Shown: positions 21,658-31,999, numbered from the stretch's first letter. The stretch is DNA of 64,000 nt from Neoceratodus forsteri (GCA_016271365.2 JADMNL010000028.1:58360001-58424000); one strand, 5' to 3'. Made by a program: numbers and translations. Notes: generated from the sequence alone by a model not told the origin.

Positions 21658-22777
21658 GTCCATCATAATCCCTGCACAGCAACAGACTGCAGTGTCACAA
21701 ACTGAGAATTGTAATGTCAGGTGTAGCCTGTTTTCATGTTAATATAGCTAGCTAAAGCAGCAGTCTTTGTTAGTCAATTTTTTTTCTTTTTTTTTTAGTA
21801 ACAATGCATTTCTGGCAAAAAAGACACTATGACAATTTGTCTTTCCTTTTTCTCTTTCTCCCGAACTGAGATACTTGATTTTGAAGTTTGTAAAACTTCT
21901 TGCTCCTTTGCAATGCCCACCATGAAAAAATGTGCCATTTTGGTGTGGCTTGGCACTCTTTAGCACAAGCAACATGTTCCAGCACCATCATAATGCATCC
22001 ACAAAATAAAGCCAGTATCAACGGTCAAGAGGTACCCTCAACGGAAGAGACTGTTAACATATTATGGAGTTATGGCCATCTTTAATTAACTGAATCATTC
22101 ATTTAAACAATAGTTCCTAATGCTGTGTTTTTCCCAAATATCTGAGGACATTAAAAATATATTGATCATGAATCTAAGGATGTCAGAAATACATTTTTCC
22201 TAAAACATACCTATATGATGAAAATGTCTGCCATTTAATAAATACTGCTGGAGAAAAACATGGTGCTAGATGCAGAAAACATAAAATGTAATCTGAAATA
22301 CATCTACATTTTTTTAAGTTTCCCCGAGAAGTTAGTGACTGTTTAAAGTGATTTTCCAGTTTTCTACAAAACATTGACATCACCAGGACTTGTAAGGTAA
22401 TTACTTCCCAGATGGGTTTGTTAACATTACATTTGATCATTAATTGGTAAAATTCATATTAAGGTTTACTGGTTATGTATCCTTTTTTGAAATGTTTTGT
22501 TCGAGTCTAAATTTTATTAGAAATGTGATGATGTTACAGTATTGCCTTAATTTTGAAATCAATCAAATATTATTGATAAAATCTAAAAATTCCAAAAATG
22601 TATGAAATTCATTAATATATTAAATTATTAATTACTATAGACATTAAATCAGACTCTTTGCCTCTTAGACTTCCACTTTTCCGGCCGTTTTTCCTGCATT
22701 AAAGCATAGCTTCTGCTATGACATCACTGACTGTTGCCACAGAAACGAGTTTGATACCACAAGCAGAGGACTGTTAC
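21658..22777. other. TAF4 intron, no recognised element
   Basis: A/T-rich; no exon signals with a supporting open frame, and no repeat family that I recognise. Confidence 0.5.
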
Positions 22778-23215
22778 CTCAAGTAGTGTCAGTGGCTTAG
22801 TAGGTAGCACACTCGCCTCTGAGGCCGGGAGATCAGAGGGCTGTGGGTTCAGTTCCCACATCTGGCACTTGGGTTAATATCCCACTACTAACACTGCAGT
22901 GCAGCATGAGAGGGGTGCTGCACTTCTGAGGTGCCATCTTTCGGATGAGACGTTAAACCGAGGTCCCATCTGCCTGGATTGGTGGTAGTTTAGGTGGATG
23001 TTAAAAATCTCATGCCACTTATCGAAAAGAGTAGGGGAATTTCCCCGGTGTCCTGGCCAAGTTCCCTTCATTCACTAAAATACCACCAACAGCTTAATCT
23101 GGTTCAAGGTCAGCTGGCATTCATCTGTATCCCCCTTCCCCTGGGTCGTGCCTGAAAATAGGCAGGATTTGTCTAGTGCACTTACCCGGTCAACAAAAAC
23201 GAAATAAAATAAAAA
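22778..23215 (+). mobile_element. tRNA-derived SINE with a V-SINE-like central domain
   Basis: The head has a tRNA-like A box ('ggcttagtaggtagcac') and B box ('gtgggttcagttccc'). A central domain follows with 'tctttcggatgagacgttaa', 'ccgaggtcccatctg', 'cttatcgaaaagagtagggg' and 'cggtgtcctggccaa'. The tail is 'ggtcaacaaaaacgaaat'. The central block is strongly conserved among vertebrate SINEs, and I recall it as the V-SINE type. It is nearly full length, about 440 bp, and sits about 360 bp from the candidate exon. Confidence 0.8.
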
Positions 23216-23576
23216 TACAGACAGGAAAAGAAGCAGGAACAGATGAGCTCTAAGGGCTATAAACCTGCTTTCATACATAATGTCGACAGTAATAAAAATT
23301 GGAAGGTCCGAGGAATTCAGTTCTGCTGTCAAATGTGACTTTTTTTGTTGTAAATCAGAAAATCACTAAGTACAGCACTATATTGTGCTTTACCGACAAA
23401 ATCGTTTTACGGTAATAATCAAACGTGCTACTTCATCACACTAAAAAGGTGGGATTCAATTCTACCTTTCTAATCTTTAACAAACCCAGCCCCACCCCAC
23501 CAAATCAAATATCACTGTAAAAAGAATCCTATTTGTAACAAGTTTTCTTTCTAAAGGTATAAGACTTGTTACATAC

Positions 23577-23741
23577 CGGTGTTACTGTCATGACCACGTG
23601 ACCTAGAACACTGTTTACTTCAGTTCCGGGCTGTGGCTGCATGTGAGAGATTATGTTGCCAGGTAGTGCGTGGGGCTGTCCTGCAGCATTTATTGTCACT
23701 GGGGTAATACGTGCGGGACCTCTGCTGGCAGCTAGAGAGTC
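23577..23741 (-). CDS. Candidate upstream TAF4 exon (variable central region)
   Basis: On the minus strand 'ctttttag' is followed by a 165-bp open block and then a 'gtatgtaac' donor. In the frame that stays open, its 55 codons begin DSLAASRGPARITPV and end VVMTVTP. Both ends are between codons, as in the TAFH exon. It is on the same strand and upstream in transcription order. Composition is rich in Pro, Gln, Val and Thr, as in the poorly conserved region of TAF4 before TAFH. 'SLAASRGP' resembles 'TLAASGP' of mammalian TAF4, as I remember it. I could not match the rest, and I found no exon between this and 7744. It could be an alternative or lineage-specific TAF4 exon, or an exon of an unrelated gene. 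Confidence 0.55.
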
Positions 23742-24621
23742 CTAAAAAGGTAAAGAGCAATAAATGTGCTTGTACGATACACCAGCAGAATGCAGGAATT
23801 GACTTTCACCTTTTTACGTAACAAACTGCAAGGTAAAACACCAATGTACAGCAGTACCTAAGAGATGAACTGACAGGGCACTGGGACCCTGGAAGAGGGC
23901 TAGAAATATAGTTTCACTCTGATAATTCAAAGTACCCAGATGCATGTCTTGCTATTTCGATGCACTTCTTGCTTAATGTAAAAAAAAAAAAACCTGTTAT
24001 TCCAGTAACGTTATGTTATAGTGATAAACAGAATGAGGGCACTGCTGGGAGGGGGGCTTCAGGCAGCCACCAACTAACAGGACAAACCGTCTCCCATTCA
24101 GATTTTACAGGCCTCATCTCGATATGTGCTGCCATGGGAAAACTGGCTGAACGATTGCATATCAATCAGGAGATTACTCATTTTCTCAAGTCCTTCCAAC
24201 TTCTGCTCATCTTTCAAATCATTTCCTTGATGCTAAGTACACCATTTTTTTCTAAATATTTTGTTATTTAACAAAAACAGCACTGCTGAGACTAGCCACA
24301 CTATATAATCAACTATGCAGACAGGCCCTTGAAGAGCACCAACTGTACTGATTTAAAATATCTTTGTGAACGCCCCCCGCATCCACAGCCACCACCGGTA
24401 GCTTACCTGCATTGGAGTTCTCCAGTGGCACTTTTTAGCATTTTCTGGTGCTTATATTTTGAAGAGAAAGGGGATCCTAAAAACTCACTCAGATGAGCTG
24501 GCAGCCCAATCCCGTCCCCTTCCTGGTCGTGACTGAGAAAAGCCCCATTCTCATACCACACTCCAACATTCTCTGGTGTACAGGTTTGCAGCCTGTGGGG
24601 GCATGTTCCATTATTTTTATA

Positions 24622-25541
24622 TTTTAGAGCAGGGGTTCTCAAATGGTGAGGCCAGCCTCCCTGGGGAGGCCCCATCCTGTTCCCGGGGAGGCTCAAGCAA
24701 GTCTGAAAAAGTACTATGTTTAAATGTTGAGTTTTATATATTTTGTGTGAAGAGATGAGGCAAACTGAAAGAGGATGATAGTAGGTAAATCTTATGTATT
24801 TATTTACTAATAGGTGACAAGGGAAGGTGAATGAGCCAAGGCACATTTCAGGTGTACTCAGGGAAAGGTAGGGAGTCAGTACATTTCAAAAAGTAACTGA
24901 AAAACAATCAAGAAATACACAGTGAACAATAGTGCAAACAAATATGAACAATAAACTAATAATGAGAGGTGGTAGTTGATCAATTTGTAGCCTGACTGCA
25001 GAACAGCCCGAATACAAGGGTTGAACATAGAAGTGCTAAGAGCAATAGCAGGAAGGAGCAAAGTAATCCCTGAGAAGTTGGTTAGGAGCAGGGAAGGATA
25101 GGGAGAGGCAAAGTATGTAGGAAGGTTATTTCATATAGAGAGGAAACAGAGAAAGTAGTCTGACCCATGAAGGTACTGCAACAAGGGGTAACAATGGTTC
25201 AAGAATGAAAATAGTGGAGCAAGTAGGCTGGCCTGTGAAGGGGTGGGGTTTACAGTAAGCTAAATAACATTTATTTATTTTATTTATTGGTTGTTCAGAT
25301 AACGCCTTTGAGCACAGGAGCTCTTTTTCAAAGGTTCCACTTCAATATAAGACAAAGAACTGAATGTGAGCCAAGTACTAAAAGGGGTTTCAATTTATTC
25401 ATGGTCTAATGCGCAAAGTACAGTGTGTTATTTTCCTTTGGGGAGGCACAAGATTACTTTAGTTTTTTGGGGGGCTCAAAATCTTTTCCATGGATCTGGG
25501 GAGGCTCACTGTGACAAAGTCTGAGAACTATTGTTTTAGAG
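24622..25541. mobile_element. hAT-type DNA transposon, non-autonomous, with 8-bp TSD
   Basis: The element is 24630-25533. The left terminus is CAGGGGTTCTCAAATGG. The right terminus reverse-complemented is CAATAGTTCTCAGACTTTG. It is flanked by a perfect 8-bp duplication, TTTTAGAG, at 24622-24629 and 25534-25541. The CAGNGGTTCTCAAA-type terminus and 8-bp duplication are typical of hAT/Charlie elements. No transposase is seen. The inside carries an insertion (about 24780-25420) with a reversed A-rich tail. Confidence 0.9.
24780..25420 (-). mobile_element. Retroelement 3' region inside the hAT element
   Basis: Plus strand 'tttatttattttatttattg' then 'cgcctttgagcacagg' and 'tttcaaaggttcc' (25268-25345) is the reversed A-rich 3' tail of a family also seen at 49745-49830 and, inverted, at 53060-53135. 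I cannot identify the element type. The left limit is uncertain. Confidence 0.5.
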
Positions 25542-26089
25542 GGTCAATGTGGTCATATCCGAGACACCGATCAACTAAGAAGGCTCTTCTTAGTTGATCA
25601 ATGGCTCGGATATGACCCCAGTAACCCTCTAAAGCATAAAAATATATATTTTAAAAGATGTTCCCATTCACAGCAATGGCACGCGCTCCCTCGCTCTACG
25701 AACTCCTATGTTACAAAACGTCAGAGTGTAGGGGCGGCATTGAGGCGGAGCTTCTCTCAATCGGGATCAGGAAGGAAGGAAAAGGGATCGGGCTGCCAGC
25801 TCCTCCAAGCAAGGATTTATGATCCCTTCCCCTTCAAGGTATGATACCAGAAAATTCTAAAAGGTGCCATTTAGAACTCTGGTGCAGGTAAGGTACCAGT
25901 GGGGAGTCTCAGAAAAGCACAGAATATGGTGCTTTTTAACTGTAAACTAGATATGCATCACTGTGATCTGCATAAAATCTTTTGAGATTTTGTTACCAGA
26001 AAACTGAAGAAAGCCACGCTGGTTACTGACCAATTAGAAGTGTGTTTATAATCGGGGACCTTCAAATTTAGTAGATTTGATCACTTCTG

Positions 26090-26290
26090 CTGACAGTTGT
26101 TATGTCTTCGTTCACAAGATGCTCTGTCCCTGAACGTTCCAAAGTGTAGAACAACTACTAGAGAAAATGGCTCTGAGTACAATTTATCCAAAAAGTGGAA
26201 TGCTTTACCCCATGACTTCAAAACTTTAACCATCTGGCACACGTTTAAGTCTAAACTACAGCATTTACTAGGGAAAGGCAAAATTGTTTA
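26090..26290 (+). pseudogene. LINE ORF2 C-terminal fragment (Rex/L2-like)
   Basis: The plus frame at 26097-26291 contains 'KKWNALPHDFKTL' and 'FKSKLQHLL'. This matches the pattern LWNaLP...FKxxLKxxL that ends L2/Rex-clade ORF2 proteins. The family's polymerase region is absent. The fragment abuts a MIR-like SINE on the other strand. Identification rests only on this short C-terminal signature. Confidence 0.5.
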
Positions 26291-26410
26291 ACCAGGAAAG
26301 GCACACTAAGCCAGAGCTTGTTTCCAGGTGCGACCTGGGAGCACAAGGAAGTGAAGTGATTTGCTCAGGGTCACACAATATGCAAGTGGAGCTAATAGGA
26401 TTCAAACACA
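26287..26410 (-). mobile_element. MIR-like SINE, 5'-truncated
   Basis: Reverse complement: core 'gtgtgaccctgagcaaatca' then tail 'cttagtgtgcctttcctgg'. The tRNA head is reduced to the end of the B box. Same family as 13123-13304. Confidence 0.75.
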
Positions 26411-26744
26411 GATTTACTAAAATTACTAATAGGTGAACATACGTTATTAGAAAAAGTACTGATTGTTGAATGTATATGTTATTAGATTAAATAATGTTAG
26501 AAATATAATTGTCAACTGTAAGCTTACTGTATGTATTGTTTTGAATGCTGCCTCTAACCTAGGACCTTTTGAACACAAAGCTTCATCCTTTTTGGGTCCA
26601 CAAATTTTAATATTATAGTACAGTACTAATAATAATAAAAAATAAAATGGAACACCAGCTGAGGAATGTAGTGTTTTGTGCAGTATTCTGTTTAGTTATG
26701 GGCAGAATACAGAAGGAAATGAAAGTTAAGTAGTAGTGACTGTT

Positions 26745-26945
26745 GATCTTCCTGAATATATCCTCCGTAAATTACCATTAATGTATCTGTGCCGGAGGTG
26801 CTAGGACCCGGCAGGAGCCAGACATTTTCTGGAGGGTTTGTGGTGCAAATAGGTGCCGTGCATGAGTCATAGCATGCGCCCGCTGATATACAAGGACACC
26901 AGCCCCCAACCACCTCAGTATCTTTTTTACCGAGGAAGTGGGCAG
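26745..26945. repeat. DIRS A left inverted terminal repeat
   Basis: Compared with the reverse complement of 48640-48870, it shares 'gatcttcc', 'gtgcc.gaggtgctag', 'gac.ccagcccccaa', 'cctc' and 'tctttttt', in order. Divergence is high, which fits the age of the outermost element. Confidence 0.7.
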
Positions 26946-27127
26946 CATGAACCTAACGAATAACCAATGCATTTAGCCCAAGGGCATAAAATAACCCTGG
27001 TGGTCCGTGTAAGAAGGGATACCAAACCCAGTAACACAGTGTTTTCCTAGCCCAAACCAAGTACAAAGGGGTTAAGACCAATACAATATTGGAGTGAGTC
27101 TGGGAGGTGGTGGGCGAGCATGGTGAC

Positions 27128-27200
27128 TTTTATATCTTTCAAGAATGAATCTTCTTCACAGATTACCACTAATGGGTCAGAGTACCAAGCTTACAGAAGT
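27128..27200. repeat. DIRS A internal complementary region (partial)
   Basis: 'tatatctttcaagaatgaat', then 'cttcttcacaga' and 'aatgggtcag', match the reverse complement of the right terminus ('atatacgatcttccaagact', 'cttctctgtaga', 'aatgggtcag' from 48870 downward). In DIRS replication such a region serves as the splint for circularising the cDNA. Confidence 0.6.
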
Positions 27201-27224
27201 TCCCCAGACTAGGAAGGCTGGAGC

Positions 27225-27800
27225 TCAGGGTTCCTCAAGATAGTAATCCATGCGGAACCATTCTGCATGCTGCCTGGCATGGAATTCCAGGGCATAGTGC
27301 TTGGCAAAGGTACGCACCATTCTCCAAGTTGCAGATCTGCAAATTTCACCAACAGGCACAGGGCATATCTCTGCCAGAAAAGTGGCAACCACTCTGGTGG
27401 AGTGGGCATGTACCTTGCCCTCCAATTGAACCTGAGCCATAGCATAGCAGTGGGAAAGGCAGTTTACAATCCAGGCAGAAATGCACTTGGTTGTTACAAG
27501 TTGTCCCTTTCGATAAAGGTCGAAAGGGACAAGGAACTGTTTTGACTGTCTGTAGTCCTTAATCCTGTCCAGGTAAAACCTAAAGACCCTCTTAACATCC
27601 ATTAAGAGGACAGTCCAGTTTCCCTCATTCTGGAAGATGGGAAAGTAGGAAGGTAGGATTATCGACTGATCAAGATGCAACTCCAATATCAATTTAGGTA
27701 GAAACTTGAGGTGTGTACGGCACATTATCTTATCTTTATGGAAAACAGTATATGGAGGATCTGTGACCAAAGCACAGATTTCAGATACTCTACATGCAGA
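27225..27800 (-). pseudogene. DIRS A tyrosine recombinase, C-terminal part
   Basis: A frame of 181 codons (27225-27770) carries the catalytic end of a DIRS tyrosine recombinase. It has 'HAHSTRVVATF' (the H-x-x-R box), 'ATWRMVRTFAKHYALEF' (the W/H position and the Tyr nucleophile), and upstream 'VFHKDKI' and 'HLKFLPKL'. It runs up to the end of the protein ('YYLEEP'). Just upstream, near 27800, the frame gives 'TSACRVSE', where R is expected to be the first catalytic Arg, before a CR1 insertion. Such recombinases integrate the circular element DNA without target duplication. Confidence 0.85.
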
Positions 27801-27805
27801 GGTAA

Positions 27806-28520
27806 CTCCATGCAGTGCAAGAAAGCAGAAGCAAAGGCAAACAAGATGCTGGGATGCATATCTAGGGGGATCAGTAGTAGGAGAGAGAAGGTTATACTGT
27901 CCTTGTACGGGTCACCGGTAAGGCCGCATCTAGAGTATGGAGTTCAGTACTGGTGCCCACACCTTAAAAAGGACATTAACCTGCTGGAGAAGGTCCAGAG
28001 GAGAGCTAAAAAGATGATGGCGGGTCAAAAGGGTAAGGCATACGAGGAGAGGGTGAGGGCACTGAACATGTACTCACTGGAAGACAGGAGAGAGCGAGAG
28101 AGAGAGACAGAAAAAGAGAGAGAGAGAGAGCGGGGGGAGGGACATGATTGGGACCTTCAAGTACTTGAAAGGGATAAATAAGGTTGATAAGAAGAGTCTC
28201 TTTAAGCTGAGTGGCAACCATACTACGAAGGGGCACAGTCTTAAGCTGGACAGTGGGAGGTTTAGGACGGAGGTCAGGAAGCACTTCTTCACAGAGAGGG
28301 TGGTGGACACTTGGAATGCAATGTCAGAAGAGGTCATCTCGTTGAAGACAGTGGGCAGCTTAAGAGAGGCTAGGATAGACATAGGGGAAGGTAAGGATCA
28401 TGGGTAGGGAGGGTGGGAGGAGTGGGGAGGGAGGGCAGGGACATTAGCTCAAGATGTGGACCGTGTAATATGAGCAGACTTAATAGACAAATGCCATTCT
28501 TCTGCTGGCTTCTTCATCTG
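27806..28520 (+). mobile_element. CR1 3' end inserted in the recombinase of DIRS A
   Basis: Plus-strand CR1 ORF2 C-terminus: 'KMLGCISRGI', 'RPHLEYGVQYWCPHLKKDIN', 'KVQRRAKKMM', then an Arg-Glu run from a (GA)n tract at 28085-28135. After this come 'FTERVVDTWNAMSEE' and an untranslated tail. It splits the DIRS recombinase exactly between 'FLIAV' (28525) and 'TSACRVSE' (27800). It is 5'-truncated. Confidence 0.88.
28085..28138. repeat. (GA)n-rich microsatellite inside CR1
   Basis: Imperfect GA repeat at the same CR1 coordinate as the tract at 21236-21261. Confidence 0.9.
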
Positions 28521-28524
28521 TTTG

Positions 28525-29011
28525 GAACAGCTATCAGAAATACCACTTTCCAAGTTAGAGACTTCAAATCACAAGTCGCAACAGGCTCAAAGGGCTTGCA
28601 AGTGAGCATATCCAGCACAATATCCCAGGGAGCCACCGGCTCCCTGGTGGGAGGCCTTGTGTGCAGAATTCCACAGGAATCTCTTTAACAGTGGCAGCTG
28701 TGCCAAACAGGGTACCTAGAGGTTCTTGGTATGCTGATACAGCACATAGGTGGTCCTTAACTGTGGAATACTGCAGGCCAGCATCAGAAAGGTCCAGTAA
28801 ATACTCCAAAAACCTTTCAGGTGGAGAAAGGTTTGGAGCACCAGATAGAAAATCTTCTCCACTTGGCTGTGTAAGTCTCCCTAGTGGAAGGTTTACATGG
28901 AGCCAAAAGTATTTCAGAGACCATCTGAGATACCTTGCACCTGTTCACTTCCATCTTTCCAGGAGCCAGGCCTATAGATGAAGGGAGCGCAGGTTTGGAT
29001 GGACTAGCCAA
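28525..29011 (-). pseudogene. DIRS A tyrosine recombinase, N-terminal part
   Basis: The minus frames read 'SMVSEILLAPCKPSTRETY'-like sequence with 'TAKWRRFSIWC' (28817-29011). Then 'EYLLDLSDAGLQYSTVKDHL' and 'AVSAYQE' follow (28564-28809). This matches the core-binding N-terminal domain of DIRS recombinases; element C has 'KWKRFSIWCQDKGLD' in the same place. A frameshift separates the two frames. The protein is interrupted after 'FLIAV' by the CR1 insertion. Confidence 0.82.
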
Positions 29012-30400
29012 GGTCAGTAAGTCTGTCCAGAGTCACAGAACCCTCAGTTTGCTGGCTGAAAGTCAGTTCATCAGAGGAAACCATATCTGCCAAGGCCAGC
29101 TGGGGGCCACTAGGATCATCTTGCCCCCCCATATGCCTCCAATTTGAACAACGCTCTCTGGATGACAGAGACTGGAGGGAATACAAATAGAAACTGATTT
29201 TGCCATGGTAGTCTGAATGCATCCTGACAAAGAACACTATGTCCCAGATTTCTGGAGCAGAATCATGGCATTTTGGCACTGGGCGGAGATGCAAAAAGGT
29301 CTACATCTGGAGTGCCCCACTCGCTGAATAGTGATCTCATGATGTCTGGAGCTAGTGATCACTCATGAGAATATGCTTCTATTCCAACTTAATTCATCTG
29401 CCAGATGTTCTGGGCTCCTGGCAGATGGCATGAAACAGCTCCCCTGCTCTGGGCACCATTCCCACACTCTCACTGCCTCCCTGCAGAGAGGGTAGAAGTG
29501 TGCTGCATCTTGTTTGCTGATATAGTACATGACCATCCCGTTGTCTGTCTGGAGAACTGTCTTCCAGCTGAACAAGTCCACTAGGGCTATAAGACCATAC
29601 AGAACTGTACGCATCTCCAGCACACTGATGTGGAGATGTGTTTCTGATGAGTCCCAGACCCCTCGTATCTGGAGACCGTGGCAGTGGAATCCCTACACCA
29701 GGAGGGAGGAATCCACCATGAGAGTCACCTCTGCCTCCTGTGGGGAGAAGTGGAAGCACTGAAGGAGGTTGTACTTCATCAGCCACCACATCAGGGACCT
29801 CACCAGGGGTTTGGTTACCTGGATGGGATAGTTTCAAGGATGTGATGCCTGTGACTACTGGGTACTTTAGCATCCACCAAGCTGTCCCCATGTGCAGCCT
29901 TACCAGAAGTACTGTGAACACTGAGGAGGCTATCAGGCCCAGCATGCATTGCACAGAGTGGGCTGGCAGTTCTGCTTCCCATGATGTAGCATGCTATCTG
30001 CAAGACTGCCCAAAGCCTGCTGTGTGGGAAGAAGGCCCAAGTCCGGTTCATGTCCAGAACAGTTCCAATGAACAGCAGTTCCTGGAAGGGCTCCAGCTGA
30101 GACTTTGAGGGATTCAGCAGTACTCCCATGGATGTTAAGAACTGAGAGGCAGTGGTCCCTGCCTGCTTCGTCTCCTGTCTGGATGGTTTAAAATTAGCCA
30201 ATTATCTAGATATGGGAAGACTTTGAGCCCTAGCTTTCTGAGGTGCGCTACAAGTACTGCAAAGCACTTTGTAAAGACTTGTAACACAGAGGAGAGCTCA
30301 ATGGGTAGAACTCTGAACAGGTAGTGTCACCCTTCCATGCAGTTTCTGGAGTGCACCAGTATGTGCTGGTACGTGTCCTGCATATCCAGTGATGCTAGCC
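29012..30400 (-). pseudogene. DIRS A reverse transcriptase and RNase H remnant
   Basis: RNase H is readable at 29363-29623 as 'VLQTDNGMVMYYISKQD' and 'HLADELSW'. Upstream the RT includes 'FPYLDNWL' at 30201-30212 and 'FTKCFAVLVAHLRKLG' just before. 'SMGVLLNPSKSQLEP' and 'FIGTVLDM' follow. The YxDD polymerase motif has become YLDN, losing an Asp needed for metal binding, so this polymerase is dead. RT starts abruptly near 30405 with 'WLASLDMQDTY', so its first third is deleted. Confidence 0.82.
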
Positions 30401-30404
30401 AATT

Positions 30405-30567
30405 CTGATGTTTCAGTTATGGTAGCAAGGAAGGCAGCAGTTCACAGCCAGGAGTGCTGCCTGATGCAAATACCTGCAGCCGCAGATCAAGTTGCTGCAT
30501 CTAAGGCATCCATGGAGGCTTTAAGCTGGTGGCTGTTAGATTCAATAAAGAACAGTTACAAAATAAT
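30405..30567 (-). pseudogene. DIRS A gag segment left of the insertion of B
   Basis: The minus translation reads 'ASMDALDAAT', a stop, 'SAAAGICIRQHSWL', and a second stop. This parallels gag of element B ('SSDTDARAAATSIYLNRHSCV' region, near 34850). It is the continuation of the gag block at 46900-47400, from which it is separated by 16.3 kb of nested DNA. It passes directly into RT with no gag C-terminus. Confidence 0.7.
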
Positions 30568-30735
30568 TTACCGTAACAGTAGATCTTCGAGGGGATCTCA
30601 GTCATCAGGTCACACATATGGAACTTCACCGTCGGTGAAGCAGGATCCACATGGAAGATTTTCAGCAGTACCACTGGGGCAGCCCATGCCGACGTCACCT
30701 GCCGACGTCACCAACCCTGTAGAGGTGTGAGTGAC
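30568..30735. repeat. DIRS B left inverted terminal repeat
   Basis: The reverse complement matches 46766-46893 at 'agggttggtgac', 'tgccccagtggtactgctga', 'aaaatcttc', 'gtggatc' and 'gtgtgacctga'. The left copy has a tandem duplication of 'gccgacgtcacc'. Confidence 0.88.
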
Positions 30736-30914
30736 CCATTCTCGCCTCAGTTCTTTCTCTCGGAGACTAAGGGAGCAAAGCTCTTGCCGTGGGGGACCGA
30801 GGAGTGAGAGAGAGGTGCCCAGGCCTAAATAAAAGGCTGGATACACCATTCAACCAGTCTGAGAAAGAGCCCCATAAAAGGGGGATGGAGGAAGGGAAGG
30901 CAGACCTGATAACT

Positions 30915-31012
30915 GAGATCCTCTCGAAGATCTACTATTATGTTAAGTTCTTACGTAACTGTTCTAACTTCATTGGGGGCATCTCAGTCATCAGATCACG
31001 CATATGGAAACA
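30915..31012. repeat. DIRS B internal complementary region
   Basis: The first half ('gataactgagatcctctcga', 'agatctact') is the reverse complement of the left terminus. The second half ('cttcattgggggcatctcag', 'tcatcagatcacgcatatgg') resembles the reverse complement of the right terminus. This is the diagnostic two-part arrangement of DIRS elements. Confidence 0.85.
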
Positions 31013-31068
31013 GTCCCAAGCAGTTACAGATGCGCTTAGACAATCTGGGTGGAAGGCTTTCCCAAAAC

Positions 31069-31973
31069 TTAGGACAGGAGGCCCTGCACAACACCCCTGC
31101 CAAAGTCTGTACAGGCTCTCGAGGCAATGTCCAGACTGTAGTGCTTGGTGAAAGTATGGACAGTACTCCAGGTGGCAGCAGTGCACATGCCAGTGGCTGA
31201 GATCGCTATGAAACAGGGCACAGAGGTAGCCATGCCCCTTGTGGAATGGACTTTCACCGCCCCTGGCAACTCTTTGCAATACTTGTTGTGGCAGAACACA
31301 ATACAATGTGTCAACCATTGGGACAAACATTGTTTAGAAACCTGAATGCCCTCTCTACCTGGGGCGAAAAAAACAAAAACATGCTTCGACTTTCTGCATT
31401 CCTTAGTTTGGAGCAGATAATACTTCAAAATTCTGCATGCATCTAACATATGGAGCAGTGCTTCCCCTGGATTGGCATGCTCAGGAAAATAAACAGGTAG
31501 GTGGATAGATTGGTTATGGGTAAACGCAGACATCACCTTAGGGAGAAACTTAGGATTCGGGCATAAAGACACCCTGTCTTTATGAAAACTCAAATAAGGC
31601 TCCTTGCACCAGAGGGCCTGAAGCTCGGATACCCTTCGAGCAGAAGTAACAGCAACCAAAAATAACACTTTCCAAGAAAGAATGCGTAACTCACACGTCG
31701 CGGTTGGCTCAAATGGAGATACGGTCAATTTCTCCTTAACACAATTCAAATCTCAAGCCGGGACAGGGGAAGGTGCACCTTGAGGGAGGAGTACTGGAGA
31801 CCTGAGTCCAACAGAGATATCAGGTAGTCCAGAATCTGGCTCACCGGACAGGTGAATGGGTCCAGATGATGCTTGACAGCCCAGACGGCAAACCTCTTCC
31901 CCTTCATGGCATATATGGCTCTAGTGTAGGGCTTCCAAGCTGCTATGAGGACACCTGCCACTCTCTGAGACAC
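31069..31973 (-). pseudogene. DIRS B tyrosine recombinase
   Basis: Two frames cover the protein. 31746-31973 is the N-terminal domain: 'GVLIAAWKPYTRAIYAMKG', then 'RFAVWA' and 'YSSLKVHL'. 31069-31749 (226 codons) is the catalytic domain. In the second frame the first catalytic Arg is in 'TSARRVSELQALW' (residues 38-39). The H-x-x-R box is 'VHSTRGMAT', and the Tyr is in 'FTKHYSLD', preceded by 'AATWSTVH'. All catalytic residues are present, but the N-terminal and catalytic frames are offset. It would integrate the circular intermediate of a DIRS element. It is the most complete recombinase in the window. Confidence 0.9.
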
Positions 31974-31999
31974 CCCAAACCGGGCGATGGCTAAGTCCT

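Larger units (their letters stand above)
24390..25905. mobile_element. Foldback element, nearly fully palindromic, split by a hAT element
   Basis: The left arm is 24390-24629 plus 25542-25590. The right arm is about 25597-25905. The centre is the hairpin 'gatcaactaagaag', 'gct', 'cttcttagttgatc'. Outward, the arms match at 'catatccgag', 'tttagaggg', 'gagctggcagccc', 'gatccc' and 'ttacctgca'. Removing the hAT insertion leaves an element of about 600 bp that is palindromic end to end. No ORF. Confidence 0.85.

Noticed and set aside
22778..22860. Possible tRNA gene
   Set aside because: A and B boxes are present but the cloverleaf is imperfect, and the sequence continues into a SINE body and tail; the same applies to 50882-50960 and 54178-54250.
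27225..31973. Phage-type integrases indicating prokaryotic or viral DNA
   Set aside because: The tyrosine recombinases sit with gag, RT and RNase H between inverted terminal repeats and an internal complementary region, the DIRS design of eukaryotes.
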